Positions 60,078 through 64,000 of a stretch of DNA of 64,000 nt are shown one piece after another (position 1 is the stretch's first letter; each line of letters opens with the position of its first letter). A model generated the notes under the pieces. It had not been told where the DNA came from and ran no database searches. It saw only the letters and a list, made by a program, of their open reading frames with translations. A program made the position numbers and the translations under genes. The DNA is from UMGS172 sp964424555 (GTDB lineage: Bacteria; Bacillota; Clostridia; Oscillospirales; Acutalibacteraceae), in the NCBI GenBank assembly GCA_964424555.1, contig CAYRIX010000001.1, positions 106,765 to 170,764 on the forward strand. Direction: 5' to 3'.

Positions 60078-60893
60078 TTACAGATTGAGGAAATCCTTTC
60101 TGTAAGGAAGGCCAAATGCCTCAATAACATCACGAAGCTCGGTATCAAGAATGGTATTAACATGCGGCATATGAGCGGTCAGCATGTAAAGCTGAGCAGC
60201 CTTTTCGACCGTCTCGATAAGACCGAAGGTCTCATCCATATCCTTACCTGCACCGTAGATGCCGTGAAGACCCCATACAACAAGACGGTAATCGTTCATT
60301 TTCTCGGCAGTAGCAATACCGATCTCATTATTACCGCAGACCATCCACGGAAGAACACCGATACCGTCGGGGAATACAACGATACACTCGGTGCACATTT
60401 CCCATATCGTGTGGGTGAACTTTTTATCGTCAAGCTCATGCACATGGGTCATAGCGAGGGTATATGTAGGATGTGTGTGCATAACAACACGGTGCTGAGG
60501 ATCCTTCTTAAGACGTGCCATGTGGCTCATAAGATGGGCAGGGAATTCGCTGGTGAACTTACCGCCGTCGGAATATCCCCAAAGCAGCTCAGCAGTAACG
60601 CCGTCCTTAGCTATACGTACGATACCAAGGTTGTTTTCAGGATCAAACTCAACATTCTTGAAATACTTACCTGTACCTGTAACTATGAAGATCTTGCCGA
60701 TAAGCTCGGTTGCATCAAAGCCTAAGGGAATGGTGCGAATGACCTTGTCAAGATCAAGATACTCGGCAACCTCTTCGGTCTCCAGCATATAGCTGATGTT
60801 GCCACCGTTACGCTCATCCCAGCCTAAGCGGTACATGTTAGCAGTTGTCTTTTTCATTTCCTCCACAAAGGGAGCAGTTAAAATATCTTTCAT
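60078..60893 (-). CDS. rhaD: Rhamnulose-1-phosphate aldolase
   Basis: RhaD cleaves L-rhamnulose-1-phosphate to dihydroxyacetone phosphate and lactaldehyde. The class II aldolase protein has LGWDERNGGNISY near the N-terminus, the zinc pair in VMHTHPTYTLA, and WGLHGIYGAG with the third His. The frame is open to 60950, but a promoter lies inside that stretch and the E. coli-type N-terminus begins just before the WDERNGG segment, so I choose the ATG at 60893 (271 residues). No other rha gene is in the window. Confidence 0.93.
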   Translation of the reverse strand: MKDILTAPFVEEMKKTTANMYRLGWDERNGGNISYMLETEEVAEYLDLDKVIRTIPLGFDATELIGKIFIVTGTGKYFKNVEFDPENNLGIVRIAKDGVTAELLWGYSDGGKFTSEFPAHLMSHMARLKKDPQHRVVMHTHPTYTLAMTHVHELDDKKFTHTIWEMCTECIVVFPDGIGVLPWMVCGNNEIGIATAEKMNDYRLVVWGLHGIYGAGKDMDETFGLIETVEKAAQLYMLTAHMPHVNTILDTELRDVIEAFGLPYRKDFLNL

Positions 60894-60930
60894 TCTCTTC
60901 ACACTTTCTATCATTTTTTGACTATTTACT

Positions 60931-60958
60931 ATTATATCTGATTTTTTCAATTTGTAAA
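60931..60958 (-). promoter_or_regulatory. Promoter of rhaD
   Basis: TTTACA (60953-60958), 16 bases, TATAAT (60931-60936), overlapping the longest possible reading frame and so arguing for the shorter start. Confidence 0.7.
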
Positions 60959-61096
60959 GTGGTTTTGGTGAATTTCGTGTTGTTTTTGTTGGTTTTTCGC
61001 TTTAAAAGATTTATTTATGTACTTTTAGGAACCGCTATTCAAAATAGAATCCCCAATTCGTTGTAAACCAAAAGCGTTGTAAGAAAATAAAATAAC

Positions 61097-61122
61097 GGCT
61101 TCCCATAAAATAACGGGAAGCC
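61097..61122 (-). terminator. Intrinsic terminator after the XRE gene at 61143
   Basis: GGCTTCCC pairs with GGGAAGCC, followed by GTTATTTTATTTT on the minus strand. Confidence 0.8.
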
Positions 61123-61142
61123 ATTAACTGCTTCATAAAGTC

Positions 61143-61691
61143 CTACTTTGAAAGCTCTTTCTCGGCCAAGGCGATTATCTCACTGTACTTGTCGGGTACA
61201 CTATGCGGCAAACGCTTTCTTTCCTTGCCAAGCTCGGTCAGCTCGGCATAAATACAACCGACCGTGCCGTTGCAGATGTCACGATACTCTTTGCCGTCAA
61301 GCTGAAAAGTAAACAGGTTGCTTCTTGAAGCAGTATCGCAAAGCGACCTAGCCATGCGGTAGCTTTCTACCCGTGAAACACGGCATAGAAGGTCATACAC
61401 CTGCTCGTTGTGTTCCTTGGCAATCTTAAGAATGCTGTCCTGAGCGGCAGCTTCTGGCTCGATCTCATAAACTATAGGATTCTTGATAGTGCTCTTTCCG
61501 AGCAGATAATCACAGCTTACCGAATAATACTCGGAAAGTCTGAGCAAAAAATCCAATCCGCATTCACGGATGCCGTTTTCATAGTGCGACAAAAGTGCCG
61601 GTGAGATACCCAACTCGTCGGCTGCTTTTTTCTGTGAAATGCCCTTTGTGCGGCGAAGTTCAGATAAAATTTTAGGAAATTCGCAAAGCAT
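61143..61691 (-). CDS. XRE-family transcriptional regulator
   Basis: The 182-residue protein has an N-terminal Cro/C1 helix-turn-helix (LRRTKGISQKKAADELGISP, then LLSHYENGIRECGLDFLLRLSEYY, ending SCDYLLG). An uncharacterised C-terminal domain of about 110 residues follows. GAGAGG precedes the ATG. A perfect 9-base inverted repeat (61803-61827) in the divergent region toward the histidine phosphatase gene is a likely operator, so it may regulate itself and that gene. Confidence 0.9.
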   Translation of the reverse strand: MLCEFPKILSELRRTKGISQKKAADELGISPALLSHYENGIRECGLDFLLRLSEYYSVSCDYLLGKSTIKNPIVYEIEPEAAAQDSILKIAKEHNEQVYDLLCRVSRVESYRMARSLCDTASRSNLFTFQLDGKEYRDICNGTVGCIYAELTELGKERKRLPHSVPDKYSEIIALAEKELSK

Positions 61692-61802
61692 TTGTAAAAC
61701 CTCTCTTGAAAATATGTGTATGTGACATTATAATAATAATGATAATAGAAAGTTGAACGAACAGTCTCAGCGTGGATAATCATTATACTATAAAGAAATT
61801 GT

Positions 61803-61827
61803 TTTGTATAGAGTAAAACTATACAAA
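61803..61827. promoter_or_regulatory. Candidate operator between divergent XRE and phosphatase genes
   Basis: TTTGTATAG and CTATACAAA form a perfect inverted repeat with a 7-base gap. TTGACA (minus strand, about 61849-61854) and several TATAAT/TATACT boxes surround it, consistent with divergent control. Confidence 0.55.
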
Positions 61828-61903
61828 TAGTATAATCGCTTTTTGTCAATTTCTCAAAAATATCCCATAAGTATTACATTTTACACATAATTCGGAGGAA
61901 AGC

Positions 61904-62533
61904 ATGAAAACCTACAGAATACATTTCATCCGTCACGGTCTGACCGACGGAAATACCGACGGCCGCTACATCGGAGTAACCGATCTCGGGCTGTCCGACA
62001 ACGGCGCTGACGAGCTTGACGCAATAAGGGTCAAGGGCGAGCTGCCCGAAACAGGCCTTGTTTTTTCAAGTCCTTTAAAAAGATGTCTTGAGACCTGCGA
62101 TATTCTGTTTCCCGATGTCGACCCCGTTATCATCCCCGAGCTGCGTGAATTTGACTTTGGTGACTTTGAAAACAAAAAGGCCACCGAGCTTGAAAATAAC
62201 CCTGAATATATTGAATGGATCTCGGGCCGTGCCTGTCCGCCCAACGGTGAGGCTTCCGAGGATTTCGTCAAGCGTATTGCGTTGGGCCTCAATATTATGG
62301 TGCGCAAAATGATGGAGACAGAGAATTTTGAAGCAACGGCCGTTATGCACGGCGGTGTTATGATGACACTGTTTGCGTCCTGTGCTTTGCCTCAACGCAG
62401 GGCTGTCGAATGGTCAAGTCCTGTTGGCGGTGGTTTTACCGCACTGATAACACCTTCGCTCTACGGTCGTAGCGGTGTTATTGAGATAATCGACACCGTA
62501 CCGAGCAGTGCGATGCCCGTTGAGGAAGAATAA
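61904..62533 (+). CDS. Histidine phosphatase family protein
   Basis: The 209-residue protein has the phosphohistidine RHG motif (FIRHGLTDGNTDGRYIG), the second catalytic His in VMHGGVMMTL and SSPLKRCLETCDIL. It belongs to the phosphoglycerate mutase-like branch that includes alpha-ribazole phosphatase and general sugar phosphatases; the substrate is not determined. CGGAGG lies before the ATG. Confidence 0.92.
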   Translation: MKTYRIHFIRHGLTDGNTDGRYIGVTDLGLSDNGADELDAIRVKGELPETGLVFSSPLKRCLETCDILFPDVDPVIIPELREFDFGDFENKKATELENNPEYIEWISGRACPPNGEASEDFVKRIALGLNIMVRKMMETENFEATAVMHGGVMMTLFASCALPQRRAVEWSSPVGGGFTALITPSLYGRSGVIEIIDTVPSSAMPVEEE

Positions 62534-62577
62534 TCGCCTCACATTGCCAATAATGTCGTAAAATTTGCAATAAACCA

Positions 62578-62606
62578 TTGCAAAACATGAATATTGGTTG
62601 TATAAT
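62578..62606 (+). promoter_or_regulatory. Promoter of the Eda-VOC gene
   Basis: TTGCAA (62578-62583), 17 bases, TATAAT (62601-62606). Confidence 0.72.
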
Positions 62607-62642
62607 CAATTTGAAATCAATATCTTTAAGGAGAGATAATTT

Positions 62643-63605
62643 ATGAACCCTATTGTTGAACAAATCAGTAACATCGGTCTTGTGCCGGTGATCAAAATCG
62701 ATGATCCTGCAAAGGCTGTACCTTTAGCAAGAGCACTCAAAAAGGGTGGTATCCCTGTAGCAGAGGTCACCTTCAGAACCGCCTGTGCCGCAGAGGCCAT
62801 CCGCAACATTGCCGAAGCCGAGCCCGATATTCTTGTCGGTGCAGGTACCGTTATCTCGGTTGAGCAGGCTAAGGCTGCTGTCGAGGCAGGCGCAAAGTAC
62901 ATTATCTCTCCCGGTTTTGATGCCGAGGTCGTAAAGTGGTGTGTTGACAACAACGTGCCCATCACCCCCGGTTGCTCCGACGCGAGTGACGTCAGTGTTG
63001 CCGCAAAAATGGGTCTTGAGGTCGTAAAATTCTTCCCTGCTGAGGCGGCAGGCGGTCTTAAAGTCCTTAAAGCTCTCTCAGGTCCGTTCCCCAATATGAA
63101 GTTCATCCCCACAGGCGGTATCGGCCCCGATAATCTGGGCGATTATCTTGCATTCAAGAAGGTCATTGCCTGCGGCGGTAGCTGGATGGTTCCCGGTGAT
63201 ATGATGGACAACAATGATTGGGACGGCATTACCGCTTTGGCTAAAGAGGCTATAATGAAGATGCTTGATATCAAGCTTCGTCACATTGGCATCAATTCGG
63301 CATCCGAAGAAGAGGCAGTCTGCACCACCGAACGCTTTGCCGCAATGACCGGCGGCGAGGTCAAGGACGGTAACAAATCGCTCTTCGCAGGCACCGAGTT
63401 TGAGATAATGAAGTATATGGGCATGGGAAAATGCGGGCACATTGCTCTGTCGGTTACCGACGTTGACCGTGCCGTGACCTTCTTCACCTCTCAGGGCTTT
63501 GAGTTCGATATGGACTCTGCTACCTATTCCGATGACGGCAAACGCAAGTTCATCTACTTTAAGGATGAAGTCGGCGGCTTCGCAGTCCACCTTGTTAAAG
63601 CATAA
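62643..63605 (+). CDS. eda: KDPG/KHG aldolase fused to a VOC domain
   Basis: Residues 1-205 form a class I KDPG aldolase barrel that splits 2-keto-3-deoxy-6-phosphogluconate to pyruvate and glyceraldehyde-3-phosphate. EVTFR holds E41 and R45, the Schiff-base lysine is K129 in VKFFPAE, and PTGGI is the phosphate loop. Residues about 210-320 add a VOC/glyoxalase-like domain (LRHIGIN, GHIALSVTDVDRAVTFFTSQGFEF, FAVHLVKA) in a continuous frame. Stand-alone Eda is about 205-215 residues. The partner enzyme KDG kinase is encoded at 48719-49741. AAGGAG precedes the ATG. Confidence 0.94.
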   Translation: MNPIVEQISNIGLVPVIKIDDPAKAVPLARALKKGGIPVAEVTFRTACAAEAIRNIAEAEPDILVGAGTVISVEQAKAAVEAGAKYIISPGFDAEVVKWCVDNNVPITPGCSDASDVSVAAKMGLEVVKFFPAEAAGGLKVLKALSGPFPNMKFIPTGGIGPDNLGDYLAFKKVIACGGSWMVPGDMMDNNDWDGITALAKEAIMKMLDIKLRHIGINSASEEEAVCTTERFAAMTGGEVKDGNKSLFAGTEFEIMKYMGMGKCGHIALSVTDVDRAVTFFTSQGFEFDMDSATYSDDGKRKFIYFKDEVGGFAVHLVKA

Positions 63606-63635
63606 TTAAAAAACACTAATATTTTATAATGTTAA

Positions 63636-63726
63636 AACGGACCGTCCGGGAGGCCGGTCCCTACATTGAGTCTGCTGACACTTTGTAGGGACTGACGTCC
63701 TCGGCGGTCCGTTAATTTTTTAAAAC
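63636..63726 (+). terminator. Long palindromic repeat ending in a T-run
   Basis: AACGGACCGTCCGGGAGG and GTCCTCGGCGGTCCGTT are imperfectly complementary; nested CCCTACA/TGTAGGG pairs sit inside, and TTAATTTTTT follows. It is probably a dispersed repeat that serves as terminator for the Eda-VOC gene. Confidence 0.6.
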
Positions 63727-63770
63727 GTGCAAAAGGACAATACAGTGCAAAATAAACCCGCCTAGTGCAT

Positions 63771-63799
63771 TTACATATCCTCATTTAAGACGGTATAAT
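63771..63799 (+). promoter_or_regulatory. Promoter of the terminal lipoprotein gene
   Basis: TTACAT (63771-63776), 17 bases, TATAAT (63794-63799). Confidence 0.6.
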
Positions 63800-63841
63800 T
63801 CAAAATATAAACAATATTTTTGCTCAAAAGGAGTTTTTACC

Positions 63842-64000
63842 ATGAGAAAAATTTCACTCGTCCTTTGCATTGTTTTGGTTTTCTCGATGTTTGTCGGTTG
63901 CGGCAGTGACGACACTCAAAGCGGCAGCGGTCAGTCGGGTGCAGCGGTGATATCAAAAGCCGACATTTCGTATATGCAAAACGGCGAATCGGTTTACACC
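63842..64000 (+). CDS. Lipoprotein, 5' part only
   Basis: 53 codons are visible. The protein begins with a lipoprotein signal (VFSMFVGC; Cys about 20), then a Ser/Gly/Gln spacer and the start of a domain (AAVISKADISYMQNGESVYT). The type cannot be assigned, though sugar-binding or other surface lipoproteins begin this way. AAAAGGAG precedes the ATG. The frame is open to the window end. Confidence 0.85.
   Translation, partial: MRKISLVLCIVLVFSMFVGCGSDDTQSGSGQSGAAVISKADISYMQNGESVYT

Noticed and set aside
1..64000. CRISPR arrays, prophage, insertion sequences, rRNA or tRNA genes
   Set aside because: No regularly spaced direct repeats, transposase or integrase motifs, or rRNA/tRNA signatures were seen on either strand by eye.

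Overview
The window looks like chromosomal DNA of an anaerobic, low-to-mid GC Clostridia member, most likely a gut Oscillospiraceae/Ruminococcus relative. This is inferred from the mutL-mutS-ricA/ylbF-like-miaB cluster, a clostridial-order rnfCDGEAB operon, strong AGGAGG Shine-Dalgarno sites, TTGNNN-17-TATAAT promoters, a dockerin-bearing secreted protein, a GTP-type PEP carboxykinase and many plant-polysaccharide and sugar-acid enzymes. A SpoIIQ-like M23 protein hints at sporulation but does not prove it. No rRNA, tRNA, CRISPR array, phage or transposase gene was found.

Layout. 1-7.1 kb (-): mismatch repair and tRNA modification (miaB, ricA/ylbF-like, mutS, a membrane protein, mutL running off the window). 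7.2-10 kb (-): rpsO and pnp. 10-15.4 kb (-): the Rnf ferredoxin:NAD+ oxidoreductase. 15.6-18.6 kb (-): an XRE regulator preceded by a structured RNA, a 2[4Fe-4S] ferredoxin and a dockerin protein. 18.8-22.2 kb (-): CPBP protease, tadA, a C39-like peptidase, ruvX and yebC. 22.4-26.4 kb (+): glycogen phosphorylase, flavin reductase and a cell-wall amidase, with a second structured RNA on the minus strand. 26.5-35 kb: M23 peptidase (-), an LtaS-like sulfatase (+) and a GldA/F/G-like ABC operon with a DUF4340 protein (-). 35.2-40 kb (+): CBS/CorC membrane protein, GH36 alpha-galactosidase, SGNH esterase. 40-46.6 kb (-): arginine operon argC-lipoprotein-argJ-B-D-F. 46.6-50.5 kb: DUF975 protein, phospholipase C-like protein, KDG kinase and YugP-type peptidase. 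50.5-55.5 kb (-): cysK and an ECF S-component downstream of a cobalamin riboswitch and a DUF4430 lipoprotein; then a phosphoesterase, a low-molecular-weight phosphatase and AzlCD. 56-64 kb: pckG, a GH16 lipoprotein, rhamnulose-1-phosphate aldolase, a second XRE regulator, a histidine phosphatase, an Eda-VOC fusion and the start of a lipoprotein.

How it works together: GH36, GH16, the SGNH esterase, the dockerin protein, RhaD, KDG kinase and KDPG aldolase suit growth on plant cell-wall sugars. Rnf with its ferredoxin gives anaerobic energy conservation. Glycogen phosphorylase and PEP carboxykinase link storage and central carbon.

The most unusual signal is a pair of sequence- and structure-related small RNAs (16013-16170 and 24885-25035, both minus strand). 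Each has its own extended -10 promoter, a long closing stem starting at the predicted first base, a terminal hairpin around TTTGGTAAAAA, a 25-base linker ending TTTTTCG and a similar intrinsic terminator. I recognise no known RNA class in them. Two further promoter-terminator units (27379-27486 + and 46729-46855 -) may also be small RNAs.
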